From positions 1-59,348 of the forward strand of contig JAPLMU010000128.1 in NCBI GenBank assembly GCA_026386795.1: 59,348 bases of DNA, read 5' to 3'. This document shows positions 25,491-34,012 of this stretch, piece after piece. Both the position numbers and the translations under genes were made by a program. This DNA is from Planctomycetota bacterium. GTDB lineage: Bacteria > Planctomycetota > Phycisphaerae > Phycisphaerales > SM1A02. The notes under the pieces were generated by a model. It saw nothing but the letters and a program-made list of their open reading frames with translations. It was not told the origin of the DNA and made no database searches. Numbering within the stretch: the first letter of the stretch is position 1; every line of letters starts with the position of its first letter.

Positions 25491-26074
25491 GATGTGGCTC
25501 CTCGGAAGATTGAGAACAGGCTGTGAATATCAAGGACCACGGCTTCGCCTTCATCAATGCGAGCGAGTGCGCGTGCGCAACCGCTCTTGGCTGACGAGAT
25601 GGTCATTGGAGGCGCACGCAGCGTCCCTTCGTCAACGTCCGTTACGCCGACAATCGAATCCACTTCAAACGCCCATCGCTCGCGACCTTGTTCGGCAACT
25701 ACAAGGATTGAGCGTTCTCGCTTCTCCGGCACGGGAACTCCGAGCGCAGCCTCAATTGACATGCAGAGCAGGAGTTCGCCGTCATGATTTGTCAGGCCGC
25801 GAAAGATCTCATTGCTGCGATGCGGAACGCGATGGATCGTGCCTGCGGGAACCACCTTCGCGGCTTCGCTCGCGAGAATGGCAAGGATTTCACCGCCCGC
25901 GCGCATTGCGAGCAGGCTGATGCGAGACCGCGACCGCTCGTCGAGCGGGGCAGCGAGCGCGGCAGTGGCGCGGTCGAGATCACTTTCGGAAAGTGGACGA
26001 GTGAGCAGCTGCTCCAGTCCAGCGATTGCGGAAGTAGGAGGCTTTACCAATGACAGCGCGCGATCTTCACTCAT
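25487..26074 (-). CDS. CheW-like scaffold protein (WspD-like)
   Basis: CheW-domain protein of 195 residues that couples receptor and kinase. About 55 N-terminal residues rich in Leu, Arg and Ala (EQLLTRPLSESDLDR...) precede the CheW fold, whose signature parts are IHRVPHRSNEIFRGLTNHDG, VFEVD-like WAFEVDSIVGV and the C-terminal ARIDEGEAVVLDI. WspD proteins likewise carry an N-terminal extension. ATGA overlaps at both ends tie it to cheR upstream and cheA downstream. Confidence 0.9.
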   Translation of the reverse strand: MSEDRALSLVKPPTSAIAGLEQLLTRPLSESDLDRATAALAAPLDERSRSRISLLAMRAGGEILAILASEAAKVVPAGTIHRVPHRSNEIFRGLTNHDGELLLCMSIEAALGVPVPEKRERSILVVAEQGRERWAFEVDSIVGVTDVDEGTLRAPPMTISSAKSGCARALARIDEGEAVVLDIHSLFSIFRGATS

Positions 26075-27375
26075 GATGTTCCCTTTGCGGCGCGAAGCCG
26101 GTAGCGCTGAGCTAATGCTTCGTCTCCGCGACGTTCGGCGAGGATTGCAAGGTGGAGCAGTGCCTCGACATTCTGTGGATCCATATAAACAACCTGTCGC
26201 AATGCGCTTTCGGCGCGTGTTGAATCGCCGAGCCCCAAGTGCACTGCCCCCAGCAACTCCATCAGCGCCAATGACCGATCCCCAGTGGAGTGAATTCGAT
26301 CAGCGATTTCCGCGGCTCTGCGCAAGTCTCCGCCATCGGCGGCCGCGCGCGCGCTCAGGAACAACTTGGAATGAGGGGATTCAGGGCTCGGCGTGGCTGC
26401 CTGTTCTGCTGCAGTTGTCGCCAGTTCGCCGGATGTTCGATTGGTCGTCGACGTTGCAGCAGTCGGGCTAGGGACGGTGGTGCCGAGTGGTCGCGCCGGA
26501 TTCGGGCGTTGCAGCGGGGCGTTACTTCGGTCGTTCCATCGATCCGAGTTGCTCTTCGTGTTGCTTGTTGTCTCAGTCGCCGCAGTGGTTCGGCGTGCGA
26601 ACGCGAACGCTCCCGGCTGACCGCTGCTCGCGGATTGGAATTGGTCATCGAGACCAAACAGTGCTGGTCGCTCTGCGTGCCCGAGATAGAGAATGCCCTC
26701 AGGATGCAGCAACGCCTCGAGTCGCTCGCCGATCACCTTTCGTCCGGCATCGCTCAAATAGATCGCAAGATTTCGGCAGAACACAGCATCAAACGAACCC
26801 CGCTCAAGATCAAGGAGCGCTGCTGGAGCGGACCCCTCACGCAATTCAACGCATGCTCGAACCGCTGGAGCCACGCGCGCGTTGTTCGGTAGTACCTCCA
26901 CGTACTGTTGCGCCCAATCTGGAATCTCGCCGCGGGCGGCCATGCGGCCAAGATCGCCGCTGTGCGCTCGCTGGAGCGCATCCGGATTCGGATCAATTGC
27001 AAGTATCTGAATGTCATCAGGATGGATGCCGGCAGCCATCGCCGTCGCTGCAATCGAGAACGGCTCGGCTCCCGTGGCGCAGGCAACTGAAAGCGCGCGG
27101 ATTGGGCGCCGGGACTGCCGCATGAATTGCGCGCGCAGCACTTCAAACGATGACGGATACCGAAACAGCCAAGTCTCGGGCACGGCAATCTGTTCACGCA
27201 GTTTGCCGAATTCCGCGCTCGAGCGAGCGGCGAGATCGGCATATGCATCGTCAGACGAAATGCCAGTCGCGCGTCTACGTTCGGACACAATAGAGCGAAT
27301 TGCCTCTGGCGATGTCAGCGCAGAGTCAAGGTGAGCGGCCCGCAGAAGGTCGCCAATTCGCTCCAGTGCACTCAT
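26071..27375 (-). CDS. CheR methyltransferase with C-terminal TPR region (WspC-like)
   Basis: Receptor glutamate methyltransferase of 434 residues using SAM. The CheR core (about 1-270) has RYPSSFEVLR after an ETWLFR element, the SAM loop SVACATGAEPFSIA, an IDPNPDAL helix and VFCRNLAIYL. A Thr/Ser/Asn/Pro-rich linker (about 272-325) leads to tetratricopeptide-like helices that include an AESALRQVVYMDPQNVEALLH unit. Wsp-type CheR proteins carry such TPRs. Without the beta-loop pentapeptide tether of E. coli receptors, the TPR probably docks the enzyme. It overlaps both neighbours by 4 bp. Confidence 0.92.
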   Translation of the reverse strand: MSALERIGDLLRAAHLDSALTSPEAIRSIVSERRRATGISSDDAYADLAARSSAEFGKLREQIAVPETWLFRYPSSFEVLRAQFMRQSRRPIRALSVACATGAEPFSIAATAMAAGIHPDDIQILAIDPNPDALQRAHSGDLGRMAARGEIPDWAQQYVEVLPNNARVAPAVRACVELREGSAPAALLDLERGSFDAVFCRNLAIYLSDAGRKVIGERLEALLHPEGILYLGHAERPALFGLDDQFQSASSGQPGAFAFARRTTAATETTSNTKSNSDRWNDRSNAPLQRPNPARPLGTTVPSPTAATSTTNRTSGELATTAAEQAATPSPESPHSKLFLSARAAADGGDLRRAAEIADRIHSTGDRSLALMELLGAVHLGLGDSTRAESALRQVVYMDPQNVEALLHLAILAERRGDEALAQRYRLRAAKGTS

Positions 27376-27842
27376 GTGCCGTCTTTCGCAACGAGTGCTG
27401 CCGATGGCGCGGAAAGTTGCGGATACGCGTCAGCAAGCGCACGCGCATCAAGACGCTGCGCAGCTTGGCCCTGATGCTGAAGGACCGCGCCGAGCCATGC
27501 GACAGATTGCGTTCCAGCTCCCCAGGCGCCCGCTTCTTCCAAGTCAGCGGCATCCTCGATGCGATCAACAGCCATGGCAAAGCGTGCGCGTGTTCCTTCG
27601 CCGAACCCGGTGTCAATGAGAAGGATGCGTGCGCCGAGTGTGCGCTCGACTCCCGCCGCGCCCGCAAGCAGGATTGCTGCGTCCACAAGCGGAACGAATT
27701 CGCCGTGCACATCAATGACTCCGGTGATCCATGGCGGCGCGCCTGGAACGGGACGTGCCCGAACGAGCGGATGCACAGCCTGGATCCATGGGGCATCTAT
27801 TGCGTAACGGTAATTGGCGACTACAAAGACGAACGTACGCAT
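27372..27842 (-). CDS. CheW-like scaffold protein (WspB-like)
   Basis: Compact CheW domain of 156 residues (FVFVVANYRYAIDAPWIQAV ... PWITGVIDVHGEFVPLVD ... RFAMAVDRIEDA). It bridges the receptor tip and CheA. It lies 11 bp after the MCP stop, and its stop overlaps the cheR start. Two different CheW proteins flanking cheR is the typical Wsp arrangement. Confidence 0.9.
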   Translation of the reverse strand: MRTFVFVVANYRYAIDAPWIQAVHPLVRARPVPGAPPWITGVIDVHGEFVPLVDAAILLAGAAGVERTLGARILLIDTGFGEGTRARFAMAVDRIEDAADLEEAGAWGAGTQSVAWLGAVLQHQGQAAQRLDARALADAYPQLSAPSAALVAKDGT

Positions 27843-27853
27843 GGGGGCTCGAT

Positions 27854-29911
27854 TCAGGCGCGGAGTTGGAAGGCAGCGATGGCGGTCTTGAGCATGCCGA
27901 TGGAACGCTGCAGGATGTCCGACGCGCGGCTGAACTCCTTGACGGCTTCGGCGGATGCCTTGGCATTGCTAGTAAGGGTGGTCATAGCCTCGGAGATCTG
28001 GCCTGCGCCGGATGACTGGCTACGCATACCTTCTCGAACGGTTCCGAAGCTACGGCTTGATTCATCAACGCTTCCGATGATGTCCGACATGCTTCGACCG
28101 ATGGTGCGGACATCAGTGACGTTACGTCGAACTTGCTCACTGAAGCGGTCCATTTCCATCACGCCGCTCGAAACGGCGCCTTGCATCTCTTTGACCATGC
28201 GTTCAATGTCAAGCGTGGCTTGTCCGGTCTGATCAGCGAGGCGGCGAATCTCGCGCGCAACCACCAAGAATCCGCGCCCGTACTCGCCAGCCTTCTCTGC
28301 TTCAATTGCTGCGTTCACGGAGAGCAGGTTCGTCTGCTCGGCAACCTTGGTGATCGTGGTGACCACGCCGCCAATGTTGACGGCCTTCTCATTGATGGCT
28401 GCTAGTCGATCTGCAACTCCTGTCGTTGCGTGATCGAGTGATTGCATTGCGCCTTCCATGGTTTCCAGCTGCACGCGACCGTCTTGGGCGAGCTTGGAAG
28501 TGGAAGTTGCAACATCGTTCACGTGTTCCATCTCGCGGGAGAGTTCCTGCCCGGTGGCATTGATTTCCCGTACCGCAGCGGCAATTTGTGTGCTGCTGGC
28601 GCCGAATGAAGCGACCACTTCGTCTTGCTTTCGCGACGTGGTTGCAAGTTCTGTTGCCGTGCTGCTGAGTTCAACGCTCGCTTCGCGGACCTGACCAACC
28701 AACGAATTGAGATCGTCGGTCATGCTGTCGAGTGCGCGGAAGAGATCGCCAGTTTCATCGCCGCGCGTCGTCTTTGTGGAAACGCGTGTCAAATCGCCAG
28801 CGGCAACCTGCTCCGCGGCCTTCGCTGCCTGATCAATGCGCTGCGCCAAGAGTCTTGTTGGAAAGTAGATCACCAAGGCGATGATCATCACGCCAATCAG
28901 TGCAGATATGCCACTGCGGTAGGCGTCGCTGATGATCGGCGCAGTGACGGTTGATTCTGCAGTTGCGACCACGGCCATCCAATTACCCGCTGCGATAGGC
29001 GCCGCCGCAAAGAACGAACGACCGCGCGTTGCCGGATCATTCAGGACTTCGGATGTACCAGCGGCGTGCTCGGTAATCATCTTCTTGAGGTTGATCCCTT
29101 GTGGCGTTTCATCGATGGGCTTGGTGCGCCAAGATTCTGCGGCTGAAATAAACGGTCTTTGAGTTCCGTTACTGGCAACCACGACCTTTCCTTTGGTGGA
29201 CACAATATAGATATCGAGCTTCAGCTCCTCTGCTAGTCCGTTGATCTCGGTCTGGAGATCGCTGAGCGATCGGTCGGCGGTGATGGCTCCTTTGAACTTG
29301 CCGTCAATGATGATTGGGCAGGCGTGCTCCACCATCAATTGGCCGTCGTATTCGTACGGCTCCGTCATCATGGGTCGGCTGTCTTGACGACGTTCCCAAT
29401 TTTCCTTCGGTCCGAGGTAGTAGAGACTGTCATCCATACCAACGACGGCTTTGAACGCAACGCGGTCGTTGCTGCGCCAATCGCGGTACCAGTACGGCAG
29501 AAAGCGACCCGAACTTTGCGTGCCACTTGCGGGAAGGGTGGCGACGTCGTTGCCATCGGCATTCGGTTCATATGCAATGCTTAGGCCGGTGATGGTTGGA
29601 TTTGCATCAAGGGCAGTCCGCAGCGCACGCACCGTGAGTTCCCGCTGTCCAAAGAGGCCTCCGCGTTGTGCGGCTGCAACCATATCCGCGGCGAGCAATC
29701 CTTCGCGGTTTCGAGCGTTCATGTGAGTTGCAACGGTTTCCGCAGCTTGCACCAGGATGACCTTCTCGTCCTCAAGAGCCTGGTCATAGGTATGCATGAT
29801 GTCGAACGTCACAACTGTGCCAAGAACCACGGTGGCGGGTAATACGGTGGCGAGCACCATCTGTCCGAGAAGGCTCTTGAAAAATGGACGTGTGGATTCG
29901 CTTTTAGGCAT
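27854..29911 (-). CDS. Methyl-accepting chemotaxis protein with periplasmic Cache domain (WspA-like)
   Basis: Transmembrane receptor of 685 residues. TM1 is near 14-36, followed by a periplasmic double-Cache-like domain (AYEPNADGND, WYRDWRSND, TEPYEYDGQLMVEHACPII, GKFKGAITADRSL), TM2 near 330-352 and HAMP. The cytoplasmic coiled coil has the hairpin tip EQTNLLSVNAAIEAEKAGEY and the GRGFLVVAREIRRLADQ arm, which read like WspA. ALDIERMVKEMQ-like repeats flank it. The ligand is unknown; WspA responds to surface contact. First gene of the chemosensory operon, with TAGACT 7 nt upstream of ATG. Confidence 0.93.
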   Translation of the reverse strand: MPKSESTRPFFKSLLGQMVLATVLPATVVLGTVVTFDIMHTYDQALEDEKVILVQAAETVATHMNARNREGLLAADMVAAAQRGGLFGQRELTVRALRTALDANPTITGLSIAYEPNADGNDVATLPASGTQSSGRFLPYWYRDWRSNDRVAFKAVVGMDDSLYYLGPKENWERRQDSRPMMTEPYEYDGQLMVEHACPIIIDGKFKGAITADRSLSDLQTEINGLAEELKLDIYIVSTKGKVVVASNGTQRPFISAAESWRTKPIDETPQGINLKKMITEHAAGTSEVLNDPATRGRSFFAAAPIAAGNWMAVVATAESTVTAPIISDAYRSGISALIGVMIIALVIYFPTRLLAQRIDQAAKAAEQVAAGDLTRVSTKTTRGDETGDLFRALDSMTDDLNSLVGQVREASVELSSTATELATTSRKQDEVVASFGASSTQIAAAVREINATGQELSREMEHVNDVATSTSKLAQDGRVQLETMEGAMQSLDHATTGVADRLAAINEKAVNIGGVVTTITKVAEQTNLLSVNAAIEAEKAGEYGRGFLVVAREIRRLADQTGQATLDIERMVKEMQGAVSSGVMEMDRFSEQVRRNVTDVRTIGRSMSDIIGSVDESSRSFGTVREGMRSQSSGAGQISEAMTTLTSNAKASAEAVKEFSRASDILQRSIGMLKTAIAAFQLRA

Positions 29912-29918
29912 ATCTGCG

Positions 29919-29924
29919 AGTCTA
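29919..29924 (-). promoter_or_regulatory. -10 hexamer of the probable leaderless promoter of the chemosensory operon
   Basis: Minus-strand TAGACT is 7 nt from the MCP ATG, with no Shine-Dalgarno. It suggests the operon has its own promoter independent of the HD-GYP gene upstream. Confidence 0.5.
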
Positions 29925-30029
29925 CACGGATACTTGATCCTTGCGGTCTGCTAGTCGTTAGAAACGGTCATCAGTACCGCAAGCGTTCGCGTTGCGCCCC
30001 CGTGGCGATGTGCGTGCTGACATGCGCGC

Positions 30030-31802
30030 TCAATCACCCATGTGCGCACGGCGCACCGAGCGAATCTCACCAAGTTGCGCAAAGAAGATGTCGACCAATT
30101 CCGGGTCAAAGTGGCGCCCGCTCTCGGATTTCACAAACTCGAGCACCTGCTCTTCGCCCCATGCTTCCTTGTACGCGCGCCGGCTGGAGAGTGCATCAAA
30201 GACATCAGCAAGTCCCACGATGCGTGCAAACAGGGGGATGTCTTCGCCGCGCTTGCCACCGGGTTGTGGCAGTCCGCTCGTCGGGTCAACAAGCGGTCGG
30301 CCATTAACGTCAACGTAGCCCGGGTAGCCGGCGCCGTCCCAGCGCTCGTGGTGATTCAGGACAACATCACGCGCGGTCTCGTCAAACTGCGTTGGGTTGT
30401 CCGCAAAGAGCCGCGCGCCGATAACGGTGTGCTGCTGCATTTGCCGGATCTCATCAGGGTCGAGGCGCCCGGGATTCTTGAGAATCGCATCGCTGATTCC
30501 GATCTTTCCAACATCGTGGAGCTTGGCGGCAATACGAAGGCGGTCGCGCTGGCGCTCAAATCCGGGACCCTCAAATCCACGGCGTCGCGCCCACTCGTCA
30601 AAGACCACCAGTGAATATCCCGCGACACGTTCAATGTGCGGGCCAGTTTCCCCTGGATCTCGAACTTCGGCCATGCGGATCATTCGCAGGATGACCGTCT
30701 CCGTGAGTTGTGCGCGCTCGATGACCACCGTCGCCATCGACGCGAAGTACGCCACCATACGTTCATCATCGGCGCTGAATTGCGTGGATTTTTCGGGGGA
30801 TTCACCGCCGGAATTCAAGAGTTGTAGCACCCCGAGCACCACATCAGAGGCGTTTCGCAGTGGCATAGCAATCACAGATCGAGTGCGATACCCAGTGACC
30901 GCGTCATAACTCTGGTCGAAACGATATGGCGCTGATTGATCGAGTTCATACGCATCGGCAATGTTCACGAGCTCGCCACTCATGGCGCACCATCCAGCGA
31001 TTGAACGCGCGCTCACCGGCACCACAAGGCTGCTGAAGCGGGTGTTTGAAATACGGCCTGGTTGCTCGAGCGCGTCGTTCTGGCTAAAGGCAAAGCGAAG
31101 CGCGTCGCCTTCACGGGTGTAGATGGTGCCAGCATCAGCACCCACCAACGCGCGTGCCTCACTCAGGATGCGCTCCATGAGTAGGTGAAAGTCATGGATG
31201 CGACTGAGCTGCTCGCCGAGCTCCGTCAGAGAGTCAATTTTCGCGCGCCACACTGCGGACTCCATGCCGCCCGGGCGACCGTCAGTCCCGGCGCGTCGTG
31301 CTTCATCCGCGTCGCGCAGTGCATCGCGGAGTTGGCGCTGCAAACGCCCGATCGCGGAAACGGAATCATTGCGCTCCGCGCGAACATTGAAGGCCTCGGA
31401 ATGCGTCTTGATGCGCGACCGCAACTCGATCGGATCAGGCAACTTCTCTACGTAGTCGGCAGCTCCCGCATCAAAGACTGCGGCGCGCAACTGAGTCTCC
31501 TCGTGCCCACCAAGAACGATCACCGGAACAGAGAGCGTCTCTGGTCGTCGACGCAAACGACGCAGAAGATCGAGCGCTGGTGTGCGTCCGCGCAAATCAA
31601 GGTCAAGCAGCACCACCGTGGGATGAATCTCGAGCGCTTCAATCTCGGCATCGCCGATCGACTGCGACGCGTGCAGCACGATGCTGCGGTCCGTAGAAAT
31701 CATTGCCCGCACGCGGCTTATCAGGGTCTCATCCGAAGTCACTAGCAGAACTATGGCTGCCGGGGGCGGAAGAGCGGTGCGTTGCGGTTCGGTGGACTTC
31801 AT
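30030..31802 (-). CDS. REC-GAF-HD-GYP protein, probable c-di-GMP phosphodiesterase
   Basis: Protein of 590 residues. An N-terminal receiver resembles the WspR/PP2C-regulator receivers (YVEKLPDPIELRSRIKTH), but the acidic pair reads TS and the conserved Ser/Thr reads Gly; the phosphoacceptor Asp of VVLLDLDL remains. A helix and a GAF domain follow, then HD-GYP: EVRDPGETGPHIERV, KLHDVGKIG (HD near 429), HHERWDGAGYPG (GYP near 492) and ADVFDALSSRRAYK, all catalytic metal ligands present. It should hydrolyse c-di-GMP. ATG at 31802 is preferred over an in-frame TTG at 31811. It starts 9 nt after the NagB/PIG-L stop and ends 118 bp before the MCP gene on the same strand. Confidence 0.92.
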   Translation of the reverse strand: MKSTEPQRTALPPPAAIVLLVTSDETLISRVRAMISTDRSIVLHASQSIGDAEIEALEIHPTVVLLDLDLRGRTPALDLLRRLRRRPETLSVPVIVLGGHEETQLRAAVFDAGAADYVEKLPDPIELRSRIKTHSEAFNVRAERNDSVSAIGRLQRQLRDALRDADEARRAGTDGRPGGMESAVWRAKIDSLTELGEQLSRIHDFHLLMERILSEARALVGADAGTIYTREGDALRFAFSQNDALEQPGRISNTRFSSLVVPVSARSIAGWCAMSGELVNIADAYELDQSAPYRFDQSYDAVTGYRTRSVIAMPLRNASDVVLGVLQLLNSGGESPEKSTQFSADDERMVAYFASMATVVIERAQLTETVILRMIRMAEVRDPGETGPHIERVAGYSLVVFDEWARRRGFEGPGFERQRDRLRIAAKLHDVGKIGISDAILKNPGRLDPDEIRQMQQHTVIGARLFADNPTQFDETARDVVLNHHERWDGAGYPGYVDVNGRPLVDPTSGLPQPGGKRGEDIPLFARIVGLADVFDALSSRRAYKEAWGEEQVLEFVKSESGRHFDPELVDIFFAQLGEIRSVRRAHMGD

Positions 31803-31811
31803 TCGAGGCAA

Positions 31812-33740
31812 TCAGGTTACCCGCGGCGGATCCATGCGAACGAATCCTTCAATAGCCTCATACTCAGCTAAGCCAAGGCGGTCATACGCCACTGCAGTTG
31901 CGCGATTGCGATCCTCGGCGCGCTGCCAGAACTCGCGGGTATCACTCGCGCCCGGAAATACCGGCGTGTCCTTCTGGCTTTCGTGCTTGAATATTGCAAA
32001 GCGCTTGCGAATGACTTCGTCGGGCGAAAGCGGCACAGCCATTTCAATCTCTTCTGGCGCCCATTCTTGCCACGCGCCGCGGTAGAGCCACGTTTCGCAC
32101 GTGTCGAGCCATGCGCGCTCGGCGGGCTCTGCACGCAACGCAGCGAGTGACTGCACGATGGCGGCAAGGCAGGTGCGATGCGTTCCGTGTGGGTCGCTTA
32201 GATCACCTGCCGCATAGATCTGGTGCGGCTGCACAGTTCTGAGCAGATCGCAAGTGATGCGCAGATCATCAGCTCCAAGTGGATTCTTTCGAACGCGACC
32301 AGTCTCGTAGAAGGGGAGGTCGAGGAAGTGAATGTGCTCCGGCCGCACGCCACTCCAGCGCGCGCCGGCACGAGCCTCGCTGCGGCGGATCAGTGCCTTC
32401 ACCTTCTGCAGCTCCACTGTGTCCACGGCCCCTGGTTTTTTGGTGGCAATGAACGTCTCAATGTTGGCTTCAAGGCGCTCCGTGAACTCGCGTCCAAGTT
32501 GCGGGAATGCGCCAGCGAATTCGCGGAGGAAGTCCAGATGTCGCAACGCGCTGTCGTCCCAAACCGCGATGTTGCCGGACGTTTGATACGCAACATGCAC
32601 TTCATGACCTTGGTCGCACAGACGAATGAATGTTCCTCCCATTGAGATGACGTCATCGTCCGGGTGCGGACTGAAGACCACCACGCGCTTTGGGAATGCA
32701 GACTTCGCGTCGTCGCGCTTGCCGCCCGGCCATCCGGTGATGGTCCGTTGCAGCGCGCGGAATACCTCAATGTTGATGTCGTACGCGTCGCCGCGGCTCG
32801 CCAAGAGCGGCTGCAGTCCGTGTTCGTTGTAATCCTCTTCTACCAATTTCAGCACTGGCTTTCCAAGCGTTCGCGCCAGCCAGATCACCGCGCGCTTCGT
32901 CGTGGATTTATCCCACGCCAGCCCGAAATCTTCGATGGGTCCCAGGAGCCATGGTGTACTGAAACGGGTTAATGCAGCGCTCGACGCGGGGTCAAGAATG
33001 AATCGTGCGTTTGGATGTTCCTGCAGGAAACTCGCAGCAACTGACGGCGAAATCGCACCTTCGACTGCCTCGCGAACAATGGCGGATTTGTGTTCGCCGA
33101 ACGCAACGAGCAGCACTCGACGTGCGTCAAGAATGGTTCCAACGCCCATGGTGATGGCGCGCCGGGGGACATTGCGTTCACCGAAGAAATCGCTTGCTGC
33201 ATCCATGCGGGTCACGCGGTCAAGCGTGATGAGTCGTGTGCGACTGTCGCGCGGCGAGCCGGGCTCATTGAACCCCACGTGGCCGGTACGACCAATCCCC
33301 AGAATCTGCAGATCGATACCGCCCGCTGCCCGAATGGCGCTCTCGTATTGAGTGCAAAAGTCCGCCACCTGATCCTGCGAGCACGTTCCATCCGGAATAT
33401 GGATATTGGTTGGATCGATATCGATGTGCGCAAACAAGTGCTCCTGCATGAAGCGTCGGTAGCTCTGCAACTCTTCCTGTTGCATGGGCCAGTATTCATC
33501 AAGGTTGAACGTGATCGCATTGCGAAACGAAAGGCCGTCCTCGCGGTGCATGCGGACGAGCTCGTCGTAGACGCCTTGTGGGGTGGATCCAGTCGCAAGA
33601 CCAAGTACCGCCATGCGCCCCTGCGAGGCGCGTTCGCGAAGCAATGCAGCGATCTCTGCAGCAACAGCGCGGCTTGCGGCACTACTGGTGGGGTGCACAC
33701 TGACTGGTATGCGTTCACGACCGGTATGAGCCCGGTCCAT
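31812..33740 (-). CDS. Glucosamine-6-phosphate deaminase-like/PIG-L deacetylase-like fusion
   Basis: Fusion of 642 residues. The NagB half (about 10-270) has GLATGSTPQGVY, NLDEY (D81), GIGRTGHVGFNEPGS (H154, E159) and ITMGVGTIL. E. coli NagB has Asp141 where this protein has Thr152. The C-terminal half (from about 350) is a PIG-L/LmbE fold with VFSPHPDDD (359-362), a zinc-dependent deacetylase motif, and DLSDPHGTH near the end. Long NagB/PIG-L fusions are known in Bacteroidetes and planctomycetes; amino-sugar turnover is the likely role. Starts upstream of 33870 would lie inside the tRNA. 33740 is chosen for GAGAAG upstream, but 33791 or 33815 are possible. Confidence 0.85.
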   Translation of the reverse strand: MDRAHTGRERIPVSVHPTSSAASRAVAAEIAALLRERASQGRMAVLGLATGSTPQGVYDELVRMHREDGLSFRNAITFNLDEYWPMQQEELQSYRRFMQEHLFAHIDIDPTNIHIPDGTCSQDQVADFCTQYESAIRAAGGIDLQILGIGRTGHVGFNEPGSPRDSRTRLITLDRVTRMDAASDFFGERNVPRRAITMGVGTILDARRVLLVAFGEHKSAIVREAVEGAISPSVAASFLQEHPNARFILDPASSAALTRFSTPWLLGPIEDFGLAWDKSTTKRAVIWLARTLGKPVLKLVEEDYNEHGLQPLLASRGDAYDINIEVFRALQRTITGWPGGKRDDAKSAFPKRVVVFSPHPDDDVISMGGTFIRLCDQGHEVHVAYQTSGNIAVWDDSALRHLDFLREFAGAFPQLGREFTERLEANIETFIATKKPGAVDTVELQKVKALIRRSEARAGARWSGVRPEHIHFLDLPFYETGRVRKNPLGADDLRITCDLLRTVQPHQIYAAGDLSDPHGTHRTCLAAIVQSLAALRAEPAERAWLDTCETWLYRGAWQEWAPEEIEMAVPLSPDEVIRKRFAIFKHESQKDTPVFPGASDTREFWQRAEDRNRATAVAYDRLGLAEYEAIEGFVRMDPPRVT

Positions 33741-33869
33741 GTCGCTTCTCAGCGGGTTTGAGGCGTTCGCATCCTTGGCCGACGAGTCCATGTGAGCCAT
33801 CAACGCAGCGTACATGGATAGCACTAAAAACTCGCCTTCATTACGAAGCATCGCTCCGCAATTCTCAAA

Positions 33870-33955
33870 TGGCCCCGGTGGGACTTGAACCCACACACCG
33901 CTTGCGCGGCTGCGGATTTTAAGTCCGCTGCGTCTGCCGATTCCGCCACAGGGCC
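33870..33955 (-). tRNA. tRNA-Leu (anticodon TAA)
   Basis: On the minus strand a complete 86-nt cloverleaf: acceptor GGCCCTG pairing CGGGGCC (one G-T pair), D-arm GCGGAATCGGCAGACGC, anticodon loop CTTAAAA (TAA), a class II variable arm (GCCGCGCAAGCGG region) and T-arm GTGGGTTCAAGTCCCAC. Discriminator A; CCA is not encoded. Confidence 0.95.
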
Positions 33956-33965
33956 CGTGGGAGGC

Positions 33966-33971
33966 ATAGTA
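33966..33971 (-). promoter_or_regulatory. Possible -10 of the tRNA-Leu promoter
   Basis: Minus-strand TACTAT lies 10 nt before the mature tRNA 5' end; the hexamer 17 bp further up (GAGCAT) is a poor -35. Confidence 0.3.
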
Positions 33972-33991
33972 GATACTTGCGCAGTCAAATG

Positions 33992-34010
33992 CTCGACCAA
34001 AGCAGTCGAG
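33992..34010 (-). terminator. Weak terminator-like hairpin after gnd
   Basis: CTCGAC, a 7-nt loop and GTCGAG immediately after the 6-phosphogluconate dehydrogenase stop codon; only a short T run (ATTTG) follows. Confidence 0.35.
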
Positions 34011-34012
34011 AT

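Noticed and set aside
33741-33896. Longer NagB/PIG-L reading frame starting MWVQVPPGPF
   Set aside because: This start lies inside the tRNA-Leu gene; WVQVPPGP is a common artefact of translating a tRNA T-arm.
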